A stretch of DNA of 64,000 nt. Source: Immundisolibacter sp049322795. Lineage in GTDB: Bacteria; Pseudomonadota; Gammaproteobacteria; Immundisolibacterales; Immundisolibacteraceae. The stretch lies in NCBI GenBank assembly GCA_049322795.1, contig JBMOQH010000015.1, forward strand, positions 62,001 through 126,000, in the 5' to 3' direction. Made by a program: the position numbers and the translations under genes. Shown here one piece after another: positions 26,498 through 35,725 of this stretch. The notes under the pieces are model-generated. The model was not told where the DNA came from. It ran no database searches and saw nothing but the letters and a program-made list of their open reading frames with translations. Within the stretch, counting starts at the first letter, position 1. Each line of letters starts with the position of its first letter.

Positions 26498-27663
26498 AAC
26501 CCCATAACCTCTTTGTAATAGCGCCAGAACGGCGTATTGCCGGCCTCGTCGTTCTGCAGGCTGCGATGGCCGTCCGGGCTTTCCTCGAGGCCCTTCAGGA
26601 AGGCGATCTCGCCGCCCGGGGCGCCCATGGCCTTCTGCACGCGCTCGAACATGGAGCCGTCCTCGATGCTGACGAAGCCGCTCGGGCCCAGCAGGTTGGC
26701 GCACTGGCGGATGCGGTGCTGCAGCAGCTCCGGCGGGTCGTCGGCGAACGCCAGATAGGTGTAGTGCACCTCGGTTTTGTCCGGCCCGAGCGGGCGGCCA
26801 AAGCGAAAGTTGATGGCGTTCAGGTGCTTGACCACCTGCGTCACCGGGCGCAGCAGGTTCACGGCCGCCGTGCGCTCGTCGCCCTCGGTCATGACCAGCG
26901 AGGCGTCGGCCAGGTAGCCGTTGTCGACCATGCGCTGCGCCTCGTAGTGCGCGCCCCAGTGGCCGGCGAAGCCGTCCGCCACCAGCGGCGCCTTGCCGCC
27001 CTGGTAGTTCAGCATGCGAAAGGCGGTATGGAGCAGGCCGGCGTGGTAGCCGTCGTTGTCCATGTACACCTTCCAGTTGCAGTTGAAGACGATCTTTTGA
27101 TAGCCGAGCAGCTTCAGCCGGCGGTCGCCGCCGCCGAGCGCGGCGCGGATCGAATCGCCCACCTCGCCGAAGAACTCCTCGATCGGCGGCGCCGCGTCGT
27201 CGAAGGTAGCCCACAGCACCTGGTTCCACAGCACCGCCCGCAGGCGGCGCAGGCCGTAGTGCTTCTTGTCGAAATCGGCCGGGAAACGCTCCTCCCCGGG
27301 CACCTTGCGCAGATTGCCCTGGTTGTCATACGCCCAGGCGTGATACGGGCAGGTGAAGTCGGCGGCGCTGCCCTTGAATTCGGTGGTGATCTGCACGCCA
27401 CGGTGGGCGCAGGCATTGACCAGCACGGCGAACTCGTCGGCGCCGGTGCGGGTCACGATCAGCGGCGTCTCGCCGACCACGACGGTCTTGTAGTCGTTGA
27501 CCTGCGCCAGCTCGGCCTCCAGCGCCACCGGGTGCCAGAACGGGCCGTAGAAGATGCGTTCGAGTTCCTGGCGGTAGATGGCCTCGTCCGTGTACAGGTA
27601 ATACGGGACGTGCGTGTGATCCGTCCAGGTACGGGCCGGCAGGTCGCGGCTGGGTGCGTTCAT
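26494..27663 (-). CDS. Aromatic-ring-hydroxylating dioxygenase, large (alpha) Rieske subunit
   Basis: A 389-residue terminal oxygenase subunit. The Rieske [2Fe-2S] ligands are visible as CAHRG and CPYHAW near residues 86-108. The mononuclear iron site is MDNDGYHAGLLH near 206-217, with a likely third ligand Asp in SIEDGSMFE near 342. These enzymes add O2 to aromatic rings, giving cis-dihydrodiols, using a ferredoxin and reductase. Neither electron-transfer partner is encoded nearby. It is shorter than typical 440-460 residue alpha subunits. The substrate cannot be inferred from sequence by eye. Confidence 0.9.
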   Translation of the reverse strand: MNAPSRDLPARTWTDHTHVPYYLYTDEAIYRQELERIFYGPFWHPVALEAELAQVNDYKTVVVGETPLIVTRTGADEFAVLVNACAHRGVQITTEFKGSAADFTCPYHAWAYDNQGNLRKVPGEERFPADFDKKHYGLRRLRAVLWNQVLWATFDDAAPPIEEFFGEVGDSIRAALGGGDRRLKLLGYQKIVFNCNWKVYMDNDGYHAGLLHTAFRMLNYQGGKAPLVADGFAGHWGAHYEAQRMVDNGYLADASLVMTEGDERTAAVNLLRPVTQVVKHLNAINFRFGRPLGPDKTEVHYTYLAFADDPPELLQHRIRQCANLLGPSGFVSIEDGSMFERVQKAMGAPGGEIAFLKGLEESPDGHRSLQNDEAGNTPFWRYYKEVMGL

Positions 27664-27751
27664 GATCGATACTCCTCGCTTTTCGGCGTACGGGCGTCGG
27701 CGCGCCCGGCGCCTAAGTTATCGCAGTTTGCCTTTTGCAACAGAACGTTCG

Positions 27752-28942
27752 TTGACCATCGTCAGTCCCCTCCAAGCCTGCCTCGGTCCGGCACTGTCCG
27801 GCCCGGCAGACCCGCCGGACACGCTGGGCCTGATGGCCGCCATCGAACTGGCCGCCGGCGGTCCCGGTGCCGGCACCGCGCCGCTGGCCGCCTTGCCGGT
27901 CGCCGCCCTGGCCGGCACGCGCAGCCTGGTGCTGCTGATCATCGATGGTCTTGGCAGCGAGTACCTCGCCCACGCCAGCCCGGCCGGGCCGCTGTCGAAC
28001 AACCTGCTCGGCGACCTGCAAAGCGTCTGTCCGGCCACCACCGCGGCCGCCGTCACGACCTTCTTCACCGGCCGGTCGCCGGCCAGCCACGGCCTGCTCG
28101 GCTGGTTCACGCCCTTCGAGGCGCGCGACGAAGTGGTACTGCCGCTGCTGGCGCAGGCCCGCAACGGGCGATCGTTGCCGGCCAGCGACCTCGCGACGCT
28201 GTACCGCAGTCCGCCGCTAGCGGCACGGTTGGCGCGCGAGTGCCATGTCGTCACCGCCCGGCGCCTGGTCGGCTCCGCCTACTCGCGCCACCACGCCGGC
28301 CCCGCCCAGGTGCACGGCTACCGCTCGCTCGGCGGCCTGTTCGGCCAGCTCGAGCACCTGCTGCGCGCCGATGGCCCGCCGCGTTACGTGCATGCCTACT
28401 GGCCGCAACTCGACAAGCTGGCGCACGAGCACGGCATCGGCCACCGCCGCACGCGCGAACACCTGCGCGAGATCGAGGCGCAGCTCGCGCGCTTCCTGAA
28501 AACCATCGCCGGCACCGACGCGCTGCTGCTGGTGACGTCCGACCACGGCTTCGTCGACATCGCGCCCGAACGACGGCTGCTGCTGAACGACCACCCGGCC
28601 CTCGTCGAGCAGCTGCGCCTGCCGCTGGCGGGCGAGTCACGGCTGGCCTTCGTGCATGCCAGGCCGGACGCGCGCGACGCGCTCGGCGTGCAGCTGGCGG
28701 CGTTTCTTGGCGAGCGTGGCCACGTTCAAACCGGCCGGCAGTTCATCGATGCCGGCCATTTTGGCCCCGGCGAGCCACACCCGGCGCTGGCGCAGCGCGT
28801 GGGCGATTTCGTCATCGCCATGGCCGACGGCTGGTCACTGCGCGACCGCCTGCCGGGCGAGCAGCCGTTCTCGCCGGTCGGTGTGCACGGCGGCCTCAGC
28901 GATGCCGAGCGGCGCGTGCCGCTGGCTGTGTTCGAGGCCTGA
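27752..28942 (+). CDS. Alkaline-phosphatase-superfamily phosphodiesterase / nucleotide pyrophosphatase
   Basis: A protein of about 396 residues with the metal-site motifs of this superfamily: VLLIIDGLGSEYL (Asp ligand), CPATTAAAVTTFFTG with the nucleophile Thr, TSDHGFVDI, and HGGLSDAE near the C-terminus. It should hydrolyse a phosphodiester or pyrophosphate bond; the substrate is unknown. No signal peptide is visible. The start is uncertain: TTG 27752 gives a protein-like N-terminus without a ribosome site, and ATG 27833 is the next option. The gene is divergent to the Rieske alpha subunit. Confidence 0.75.
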   Translation: MTIVSPLQACLGPALSGPADPPDTLGLMAAIELAAGGPGAGTAPLAALPVAALAGTRSLVLLIIDGLGSEYLAHASPAGPLSNNLLGDLQSVCPATTAAAVTTFFTGRSPASHGLLGWFTPFEARDEVVLPLLAQARNGRSLPASDLATLYRSPPLAARLARECHVVTARRLVGSAYSRHHAGPAQVHGYRSLGGLFGQLEHLLRADGPPRYVHAYWPQLDKLAHEHGIGHRRTREHLREIEAQLARFLKTIAGTDALLLVTSDHGFVDIAPERRLLLNDHPALVEQLRLPLAGESRLAFVHARPDARDALGVQLAAFLGERGHVQTGRQFIDAGHFGPGEPHPALAQRVGDFVIAMADGWSLRDRLPGEQPFSPVGVHGGLSDAERRVPLAVFEA

Positions 28943-28949
28943 GCAAACA

Positions 28950-28978
28950 CTGAAAAACCCATGTTTGGGGGTTTTCAG
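28950..28978. terminator. Hairpin after the phosphodiesterase gene
   Basis: CTGAAAA (28950-28956) pairs with TTTTCAG (28972-28978), extended by CCC/GGG after one mismatch. It begins seven bases after the stop codon and lies before the htpG heat-shock promoter, so it may insulate the two. No U-tract follows the stem on the plus strand. Confidence 0.45.
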
Positions 28979-29002
28979 GGCGCCACCGCGGGACACGCCC
29001 GC

Positions 29003-29030
29003 CTTGAAAAACGCCGGGCACGCCCCATTT
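29003..29030 (+). promoter_or_regulatory. Sigma-32 heat-shock promoter of htpG
   Basis: CTTGAAA (29003-29009), a 13-base spacer, and CCCCATTT (29023-29030) form an exact match to the RpoH consensus, 60 bases before the htpG start. htpG is a classic RpoH target. Confidence 0.85.
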
Positions 29031-29090
29031 GCCCGCCGTGCCGGCGTGTGCCGGCGCCCGACTGATCCGCCCTGCCCGCACGAGGCCGCC

Positions 29091-30983
29091 ATGACGCACG
29101 CCGAAACCCTCAGCTTCACCACCGAAACGAGCCAGCTGCTCAAGCTGATGATCCACAGCCTGTACAGCAACCGCGAAATCTTTCTGCGCGAGCTGGTCTC
29201 GAACGCGTCGGACGCGCTCGACAAGCTGCGCTTCGAGGGTTACCGCGATGGCACGCTGCTCGACGGCGGCGGCGAGTTGCGCGTCGAGATCGAGTGCGAT
29301 CCGGCCGCGCACACCGTGACCGTGCGCGACAACGGCATCGGCATGAGCCGCGAGGAGGTGATCGCCAACATCGGCACCATCGCCCGCTCCGGCACGGCCG
29401 AGTTCCTGAAAACGCTGCAGGACAGCCAGACGCCGGACGCGCGCCTGATCGGCCAGTTCGGCGTCGGTTTCTACTCGGCCTTCATCGTCGCCGACCGGGT
29501 GACGCTGACCACCCGCCGCGCCGGCCGGCCGGACGACGAGGGCGTGCGCTGGCAGTCCGCCGGCGAGGGCGAGTACACGCTCGAAGCGGTCGCCGCGCCG
29601 CGCGGCACGGAAATCGTGCTGCACCTGCGGGACGACGCGCACGAGTTCGCCGACGCGTGGCGCCTGAAATCCATCATCCGGACCTACTCGGACCACATCA
29701 CGTTTCCGGTGCGCATGCCGGCGGCGAAACCGGCCGGCGATGATGAGACGCCCGAAACCGAAACGACCGACGCCCTGGCCTGGGACACCGTCAACCAGGC
29801 CACCGCGCTGTGGGTACGCCCGCGCGCCGAGATCGCACAGGACGAGTACGACGCCTTCTACAAGCAGCTCAGTTACGACGCCGAGCCGCCGCTGGCGCAG
29901 TTGCACAGCCGCGTCGAGGGCAGCCACGAGTACACCGCGCTGCTGTTCGTGCCGTCGGCCGAGCCGTTCGACCTGTGGGACCGCGACCGCCGCCACGGCG
30001 TGCGCCTGTACGTGAAGCGCGTGTTCATCATGGACGACGCCGCCCATCTGCTGCCGACCTACCTGCGCTTCGTGCGCGGCGTGATCGACGCCGACGACCT
30101 GCCGCTCAACGTCTCGCGCGAGATTCTGCAGGGCAGCAAGACGGTCGACAGCATCCGCGCCGGCAGCACGCGCCGCGTGCTGGGTTTGCTCGACGAGATG
30201 GCGCGCGACGACGCCGACAAGTACCAGCGCTTCTGGGGCCTGTTCGGGCGGGTGCTCAAGGAGGGCGTGGTCGAGGATCACGCCAACCGCGAGCGCATCG
30301 CCGGCCTGCTGCGCTTCTCGACCACCGTCGAGTCCGCCCCCACCGTGTCGCTGGCCGACTACGTGGCGCGCATGAAGGACGGCCAGAAGGCGATCTACTA
30401 CCTCACCGCCGACTCGGTCGCGGCGGCGGCCGCCTCGCCGCACCTGGAGGCGCTGCGCGCCCGCGGCGTGGAAGTGCTGCTGCTTGGCGACCGCATTGAC
30501 GAGTGGCTGGTCGGCAGCCTGCATGAGTTCGACGGCAAGCCGCTGCAGTCGGCCGCGCAGGCCGACCTTCCGCTCGACGAGCTGCCGCCGGCGCAGACCG
30601 AGCTGCCGCCGGTCGAAGACGCCGACTGGGCGCCGACGGTCAGCGCCCTGCAGACGGCGCTCAAGGACGTGGTGGAAACGGTGCGTCTGTCGGATCGGCT
30701 CACCGAATCGCCGGTGTGCCTGGTGGCCGGCAAGGCGGCGATGTCCGGCACGCTCGAGCGCCTGCTCAAATCGGCCGGCCAGGAGGTGCCCGAGAACAAG
30801 CGCGTGCTGGAGGTGAACCCGCGCCACCCGCTGCTCTCACGCGTCCGGGCCGGCGCCGATGCCGAGCACGTGGAGGACTGGGCGCGTTTGCTTTACGAGC
30901 AGGCGCTGCTGGCCGAGGGCGGCCAGCTCGAACAACCGGCGCAGTTCGTGCAGCGGCTGAACCGGCTGTTGCTCGGCGCATAG
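29091..30983 (+). CDS. htpG: Molecular chaperone HtpG (Hsp90)
   Basis: A 630-residue bacterial Hsp90. The N-terminal GHKL ATPase has [12 protein letters not shown] near residue 40, [13 protein letters not shown] near 79 and [16 protein letters not shown] near 121. The middle domain has [14 protein letters not shown] and [11 protein letters not shown], and the C-terminal dimer domain ends in [11 protein letters not shown] 29091 gives the family start ([19 protein letters not shown]). Driven by the sigma-32 promoter just upstream and followed by a strong hairpin. Confidence 0.98.
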
Positions 30984-30990
30984 CGGGCGC

Positions 30991-31024
30991 CGCCTGCCCG
31001 CGCCGTGCGTGGTGCGGGCAGGCG
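30991..31024 (+). terminator. Terminator-like hairpin after htpG
   Basis: CGCCTGCCCGC (30991-31001) pairs perfectly with GCGGGCAGGCG (31014-31024) around a 12-base loop, eight bases after the htpG stop. The following bases (ttcaagcaatctt) are only weakly U-rich. Confidence 0.5.
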
Positions 31025-31126
31025 TTCAAGCAATCTTCCCCACCGCCGCGTCCGCGCAGCCAGCGACCCCAGATCGGCCGTGCGCCGTTCCGCGCTGCTG
31101 GGCATTGAATGGGCTGACGCATCTTC

Positions 31127-31156
31127 AAATGCGAATCGTTCGTGTTTTTATATAGA
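31127..31156 (+). promoter_or_regulatory. Possible Fur-type operator and -10 box before the porin gene
   Basis: The stretch 31127-31142 (AAATGCGAATCGTTCG) resembles the half-sites of proteobacterial Fur boxes (consensus near AATGAGAATCATTNG) with a few mismatches. It is directly followed by an AT-rich TATATAGA (31149-31156), the best -10 candidate in this 230-base gap. The arrangement would let iron-loaded Fur block the porin promoter. No good -35 box was found. Tentative. Confidence 0.35.
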
Positions 31157-31213
31157 CTCCCGGCACCCGCGACAAGCCATTTGCGCGGGAACGCCACTCA
31201 CCTGGGAGGAAGC

Positions 31214-32440
31214 ATGAACGGTCGCATCTCGACGCGGCGCGCGCTCGCCGCCGCCGCGCTTGGCAGCGCTTTGGTACCCGCGGCGCACGGCGCCGCCTCG
31301 ATCGACAGCATCGAACAGACCCTGGCGCAGCTGCAGGCGCAGCTGGCCGCCGCGCAGCAGGAAATCGCCACCCTCAAGAGCGAGAACCAGGAGATCAAGC
31401 AGCAGGTGGCCGCCACCGGCGAGGCCGTGGAGAAGGCCGAGCAGGAAGCGGCCGCGCGCGGCCCGTCCTGGGCCGAGAAGACCAGCCTCGGCGCCTACGG
31501 CGAACTGCACTGGAACAGCCTGCAAAGCAAGGACGAGATCGACTTTCACCGTTTCGTGCTGTTCCTGGGGCACGAGTTCGACGCCAAAACGCGCCTGTTC
31601 GCGGAAGTCGAGCTCGAGCATTCGATCGCCGGCGAGGGTCAGGAAGGCGAGATCGAGCTCGAGCAGGCCTACATCGAACGCGACCTCACCGATCATCACC
31701 GCGCGCAGGTCGGCCTGTTCCTGCTGCCGCTCGGCATCCTGAACGAGCACCACGAGCCGGACACCTTCTATGGTGTCGAGCGCAACCCGATCGAGACCGC
31801 CATCATCCCCACCACCTGGTGGGAAGGCGGCATCGGCCTGCGCGGGGACATCGCGCCGGGCTGGGACTACCACGTGGCGGCGCACTCCGGGCTCGAAGTG
31901 CCGCTCACCGGCAACAACGCCTTTCTGCCGCGCAGCGGTCGCCAGAAGGTGTCCGAAGCGCCCGCCGAGGATCCGGCGACCACCGCCCGCATCCGCTACC
32001 GCGGCATTCCGGGTCTTGAGCTGGCGCTGTCCGGTCAGTACCAGGACGACCTCACGCAGGGCGCCGGCGACCGCGCCCGCGCCTTCCTGTGGGAAACCCA
32101 CGCCGTGTTCCAGCGCGGGCCGTTCAGCCTGCGCGCGCTGTACGCGGCCTGGGACATCGGTGGCGATCAGGCGGAAGCACGCGGCCGCGACGAGCAGAAC
32201 GGCTGGTACATCGAACCGTCCTGGCGCCTGAACGACCAGTGGGGCGTGTTCGCGCGCTACAACCGCTGGGACAACGCCGCCGGCGACAGCGTCGACAGCA
32301 AATTCCGCCAGATCGACGTCGGCTTCAACTACTGGCTGACCGAGCAGGTGGTGCTGAAACTCGACTACATGGACAAGAACGGCCCCACGTCCGGGCAGGA
32401 CGACCACGGCATGAACGCCGGCGTCGGTTTCTCGTTCTGA
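31214..32440 (+). CDS. Outer-membrane porin with N-terminal coiled coil
   Basis: A 408-residue porin. A signal peptide (to about residue 26) is followed by a coiled coil of heptads (SIEQTLAQLQAQLAAAQQEI, then ATLKSENQEIKQQV) up to about residue 75, then a 16-18 strand barrel with alternating pattern and a C-terminal aromatic (GVGFSF), typical for BAM recognition. The coiled-coil-plus-barrel layout resembles phosphate-selective porin O/P-type and related channels. ATG 31214 has a strong ribosome site (GGGAGGA). Substrate unknown; see the possible Fur operator upstream. Confidence 0.82.
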   Translation: MNGRISTRRALAAAALGSALVPAAHGAASIDSIEQTLAQLQAQLAAAQQEIATLKSENQEIKQQVAATGEAVEKAEQEAAARGPSWAEKTSLGAYGELHWNSLQSKDEIDFHRFVLFLGHEFDAKTRLFAEVELEHSIAGEGQEGEIELEQAYIERDLTDHHRAQVGLFLLPLGILNEHHEPDTFYGVERNPIETAIIPTTWWEGGIGLRGDIAPGWDYHVAAHSGLEVPLTGNNAFLPRSGRQKVSEAPAEDPATTARIRYRGIPGLELALSGQYQDDLTQGAGDRARAFLWETHAVFQRGPFSLRALYAAWDIGGDQAEARGRDEQNGWYIEPSWRLNDQWGVFARYNRWDNAAGDSVDSKFRQIDVGFNYWLTEQVVLKLDYMDKNGPTSGQDDHGMNAGVGFSF

Positions 32441-32446
32441 TTCGAT

Positions 32447-32485
32447 CCGGCGTGCGGCATGGCCAGACGCCATGCTGCACGCCGG
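32447..32485. terminator. Bidirectional terminator hairpin between porin and lysA
   Basis: A 16-bp stem with one G-U pair: 32447-32462 pairs with 32470-32485 around a seven-base loop. It sits in the 48-base gap between two convergent genes, seven bases after the porin stop and three before the lysA stop. Confidence 0.6.
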
Positions 32486-32488
32486 GCG

Positions 32489-33736
32489 TCATTCCTCGAT
32501 CATCCGCTCGCCGCGCCACAGATCGTCCAGCGTCTCGCGGGCGCGGATCAGCTGGATGCGCTCGCCGTCGACCATCACCTCGACCGGCCGCGGGCGGCTG
32601 TTGTAGTTGCTGCTCATGGCAAAGCCGTAGGCGCCGGCGTCCCGGATCGCCAGCAGGTCACCCTCGGCCAGCGCGAGCGTGCGCGCATGAGCCAGAAAGT
32701 CGCCGCTCTCGCACACCGGCCCGACCAGCTCCCACACCTTCACCTCGCCGGCCGACTCGCGCAGCGGCAGCACGCCGTGCCAGGCGTCGTAAAGCGCCGG
32801 ACGCAGCAGGTCGTTCATGGCGGCATCGACGATGGCGAAATTGCGTTCGGCGCCGGGCTTCAGGTGCTCGACGCGCGTCAGCAGCACGCCGGCCGGCCCG
32901 ACGATGGAGCGCCCGGGCTCGATGGAAATCTCCACCCCGGCGCCGTCAAAGGGCGCGCCGATGGCGGCCACGTAGTCGGCATGGCTGGGCACGGCCTCGT
33001 CGCGATAGGCGATGCCGAGTCCACCACCCAAATCCACATGCCCGATGGCGATGCCGTCCGCCGCCAGATCGTCCCGCAAGGCCGCGATGCGCCCGGCCGC
33101 CTCGCGCAGCGGCGCCAGATCGGTGAGCTGCGAGCCGATGTGGAAGGCGATGCCGTGCACGGCGAGACCCGGCAGGCTCGCCGCGCGCCGGTACAGCGCC
33201 CGCGCGTCGGCGGCGGCAATGCCGAACTTGTTGGTCTTCAGGCCGGTCGAGATATACGGATGCGTGCCGGCATCGACATCCGGGTTCACGCGCAGCGCCA
33301 CCGGCGCCACGCGGCCCATTTCCAGCGCCACGGTGTTCAGGCGCTCGAGCTCGGCGGCCGATTCCACGTTGAAGCAGGCAATGCCGGCCGCGAGCGCCGC
33401 GCGCAGCTCGTCCGCGCTCTTGCCGACCCCGGAAAACACCACCCGATCGGCCAGCCCGCCGGCACGCAGCACGCGCGCGAGTTCGCCACCCGACACCACG
33501 TCGAAGCCGGCGCCCAGGCGCGCCAGCACATTCAGCACGGCGAGATTCGAATTGGCCTTGACCGCATAGCACACGCGGTGCGGACGATCGCCGAAGGCCG
33601 CGTCGTAGGCGCGATAGGCCGCCTCGATGGCGGCCCGCGAGTAGACGTAACAGGGCGTGCCGAAGCGCTGCACGACAGCCTCCAGCGCCACGCCGTCAAG
33701 ATGCAGCGCGCCGCCGCGGTAGTGCAGCGGACTCAC
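32489..33736 (-). CDS. lysA: Diaminopimelate decarboxylase
   Basis: A 415-residue PLP enzyme for the last step of lysine synthesis. The PLP lysine is in CYAVKANSNLAVL near residue 54; HIGSQLTD near 193, the glycine loop VDLGGGLGI near 228, EPGRSIVGPAG near 270 and the cysteine motif PVCESGDFLA near 340 are all present. The start is GTG 33736, overlapping the lptM stop as GTGA. The lptM-lysA pair is common in gammaproteobacteria (often followed by dapF, absent here). Confidence 0.96.
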   Translation of the reverse strand: MSPLHYRGGALHLDGVALEAVVQRFGTPCYVYSRAAIEAAYRAYDAAFGDRPHRVCYAVKANSNLAVLNVLARLGAGFDVVSGGELARVLRAGGLADRVVFSGVGKSADELRAALAAGIACFNVESAAELERLNTVALEMGRVAPVALRVNPDVDAGTHPYISTGLKTNKFGIAAADARALYRRAASLPGLAVHGIAFHIGSQLTDLAPLREAAGRIAALRDDLAADGIAIGHVDLGGGLGIAYRDEAVPSHADYVAAIGAPFDGAGVEISIEPGRSIVGPAGVLLTRVEHLKPGAERNFAIVDAAMNDLLRPALYDAWHGVLPLRESAGEVKVWELVGPVCESGDFLAHARTLALAEGDLLAIRDAGAYGFAMSSNYNSRPRPVEVMVDGERIQLIRARETLDDLWRGERMIEE

Positions 33737-33888
33737 GGCGCGGCTTCGGGCGCCGGCGTGGACTCGGCGGCCGGCTGCTGCGCAGGCGCCTCTGGCGGCG
33801 GCATGTACAAGGGCCCGGTCTGGCCGCAGCCGGACAACAACAGCAACAGACCCACGGCAGCCAGCGAGCGGCCGGGGTGACGGAACAT
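33733..33888 (-). CDS. lptM: LPS transport maturation lipoprotein LptM (YifL)
   Basis: A 51-residue lipoprotein. The signal peptide (AAVGLLLLLSGC) ends in the lipobox with Cys at residue 20, followed at once by the LptM signature CGQTGPLYMP and a Pro/Ala-rich tail. LptM helps the LptD-LptE translocon mature in the outer membrane. ATG 33888 is preceded by AAGGAG at a rather long distance (about 14 bases). Its TGA overlaps the lysA GTG, matching the conserved lptM-lysA order. Confidence 0.85.
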   Translation of the reverse strand: MFRHPGRSLAAVGLLLLLSGCGQTGPLYMPPPEAPAQQPAAESTPAPEAAP

Positions 33889-34004
33889 GCAGAACACGGA
33901 GAGCTCCTTGGCGAGGCGGCGCGGCCACGACCGGCCGGCAGGACGTATCGCCAGACTGCGGCGCGCCGGCCCAATGCTGTTAAACTACGCGCCCCCCGAA
34001 CAAT

Positions 34005-34081
34005 GGCTATGTAGCTCAGCCGGTTAGAGCACGGCACTCATAATGCCGGGGTCGGTGGTTCGAGTCCACCCATAGCCACCA
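34005..34081 (+). tRNA. tRNA-Met (elongator, anticodon CAT)
   Basis: A 77-base cloverleaf with encoded CCA. The 7-bp acceptor stem GGCTATG (34005-34011) pairs with CATAGCC (34071-34077); the anticodon CAT is at 34039-34041 in loop CTCATAA; the T-arm reads GGTTCGAGTCC. It closely resembles E. coli elongator metT in body sequence. Initiator features (C1-A72 mismatch, three G-C pairs) are absent. TTAAACT (33980-33986) with a C-rich discriminator is a plausible -10 region for a stable-RNA promoter. Confidence 0.95.
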
Positions 34082-34119
34082 TCCTTCCCTCGGTCCGCTC
34101 CAGCCCGCGATCGGCGATT

Positions 34120-34887
34120 TCACGTCGCCGCGAGCAGGCCCTCTGCCAGCCAGGTCGCAAGCAGTTGCGCGGCGCGCGCCGGAGCCCCATCGGGCGACGC
34201 GTCGGTGCCACCGGCCCGCGCCACCGCGCCGCAGATGGCGCCGAAACTGCGCCCCCGACGCAACGCCGCCAGGGCGGCCGACTCATCCGCTGACAGCGTG
34301 CGGAAATACACCCGCTCCTGCCGCCGCGAGATCAGGCAATCGAGCGGCGCCGGCAGCCGTGCGGGCACTGTGGCCGCCGCGCCGCCGTGCCAGGCGCTCC
34401 AGGATTGCGGCACGTTCCAGCGCATTCGCAGCACCTGCACGCCGGGCGCCATGGCAAAACGCAGGCGGGCGAAGTGCTGCGGCGGCACGACGCCAAGATC
34501 GGCCGCAGTGAGCGTGCGCCCATCAGCGGCATCGAAGGCGTCGAGCAAGGCCCACTCGAAGGTCGCCGTGGCACGCAGCGCCGGCCGACGCACGAGGAAC
34601 CGGGGCAGGCCGCGACCAAGATCGCGCAAGGTCCAGGAACGCGACGGACAGGCGGCGAGGTAGCGCCGCGTGAGGCGATCGAAGCCGGCCTCACCGAGCA
34701 ACGCGCGCAGCAGCGGAAAGTCCTCGCCGAGCGCTTCGGCGAGTCGCAGGCGGTAGGCGTCGTGGTACACGGTCAGCCGTCGCTCCGCTGCATACACCGG
34801 CCCTTCCGCCACCCAACCCGGCGGTACGACGCTGCCGCAGCGGACGTGCGCCGCCAGCGTGCGCTGAAAATCCGCCAGGGCACTCAC
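34120..34887 (-). CDS. bufC: Bufferin maturase partner BufC (DUF2063, putative DNA-binding-domain family)
   Basis: A 255-residue DUF2063 protein: N-terminal domain with FQRTLAAHVRC, VYHDAYRLRLAEALGEDFPLLRALLG near residues 41-65 and RRYLAACPSRSWTLRDLG. The C-terminal half includes QERVYFRTLSADESAAL. In MNIO systems this partner binds the precursor leader and presents it to the DUF692 enzyme. The GTG start at 34887 overlaps the bufB stop as GTGA, so the two are translationally coupled. Despite the domain name, DNA binding is not established. Confidence 0.85.
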   Translation of the reverse strand: MSALADFQRTLAAHVRCGSVVPPGWVAEGPVYAAERRLTVYHDAYRLRLAEALGEDFPLLRALLGEAGFDRLTRRYLAACPSRSWTLRDLGRGLPRFLVRRPALRATATFEWALLDAFDAADGRTLTAADLGVVPPQHFARLRFAMAPGVQVLRMRWNVPQSWSAWHGGAAATVPARLPAPLDCLISRRQERVYFRTLSADESAALAALRRGRSFGAICGAVARAGGTDASPDGAPARAAQLLATWLAEGLLAAT

Positions 34888-35714
34888 GCCGCGTCCTGGC
34901 GGGCGGCGAGGACGCGCGCCTGGTTCAGCTCGTCGATCAGCTCCGGCAGCGGCGGGATGGCGGCATCACGCTCCAGCAGCGTGGCGGCACGCGGGAAACG
35001 CCGCGCCGCATGCGCATACAGTACCCACACCGCCTCGCACACCGGCGCGTCGTGGGTGTCGATCTTGAAACCGTCGACGTCGCGGTGTCCGGCGATGTGC
35101 AGCTGCACCACCCGCTCGGGCGGAATCGCCATCAGGTAGCGCTGCGGATCGAAGCCATGGTTGCAGGCCGACACGTAGACGTTGTTCACGTCGAGCAGCA
35201 GCAGGCAATCGGCCCGCTCCGCGAGCGCCGACAGAAACTCCCACTCGGTCATCTCGTTGCCGGCGGCGGCGAGATACGTCGACGGGTTCTCCAGCACCAG
35301 CTGCCGGCCAAGCCGGTCTTGCACCTGCCGCACGCGGGCGGCGACGTGGGCCAAGCATTCCTGCGTGTACGGCAGCGGCAGCAGGTCGTGCAGGTTGACG
35401 CCATCGACGCCGGTCCAGCACAGGTGATCCGACACCCAGGCGGGCTGAAAACGGTCGACCAGCGCCGCGAGACGGTCGAGGTAGTCCGTGTTCAGCGGGT
35501 CGACCCCGCCGATCGACAGCGACACGCCGTGCAGCACCAGCGGAAAGTCGCGCCGGACGTGCTCCAGCACCGCCAGCGGCTTGCCGCCGGCGACCATGAA
35601 GTTCTCGGTGATGGCCTCGAACCAGTCGATGCCGGCGGGGGCAGCGGCCAGCAGGTCGGCGAAGTGCTCCTTGCGCAGGCCAAGACCGAAGCCGAGTGGC
35701 GGCAACATGGACAT
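34884..35714 (-). CDS. bufB: Bufferin maturase BufB, DUF692 multinuclear non-heme iron oxidase (MNIO)
   Basis: A 276-residue TIM-barrel MNIO of the MbnB/BufB family. Predicted iron ligands and active-site residues are all present: E37 (ITENF), H62 (LHGVSLSIGG), D96-H97 (SDHLCW), E142-N143 (LENPSTY), D175 and N177 (LLLLDVNNVYVSACNHGFDP) with H186, H206 and H210 (QLHIAGH), D219 and H221 (IDTHDAPV). Family members oxidise cysteines of a peptide to thiooxazole-type rings. ATG 35714 or ATG 35708 may start it. It sits between the precursor gene bufA and the partner bufC. Confidence 0.93.
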   Translation of the reverse strand: MSMLPPLGFGLGLRKEHFADLLAAAPAGIDWFEAITENFMVAGGKPLAVLEHVRRDFPLVLHGVSLSIGGVDPLNTDYLDRLAALVDRFQPAWVSDHLCWTGVDGVNLHDLLPLPYTQECLAHVAARVRQVQDRLGRQLVLENPSTYLAAAGNEMTEWEFLSALAERADCLLLLDVNNVYVSACNHGFDPQRYLMAIPPERVVQLHIAGHRDVDGFKIDTHDAPVCEAVWVLYAHAARRFPRAATLLERDAAIPPLPELIDELNQARVLAARQDAA

Positions 35715-35725
35715 GAATCTCGCTC

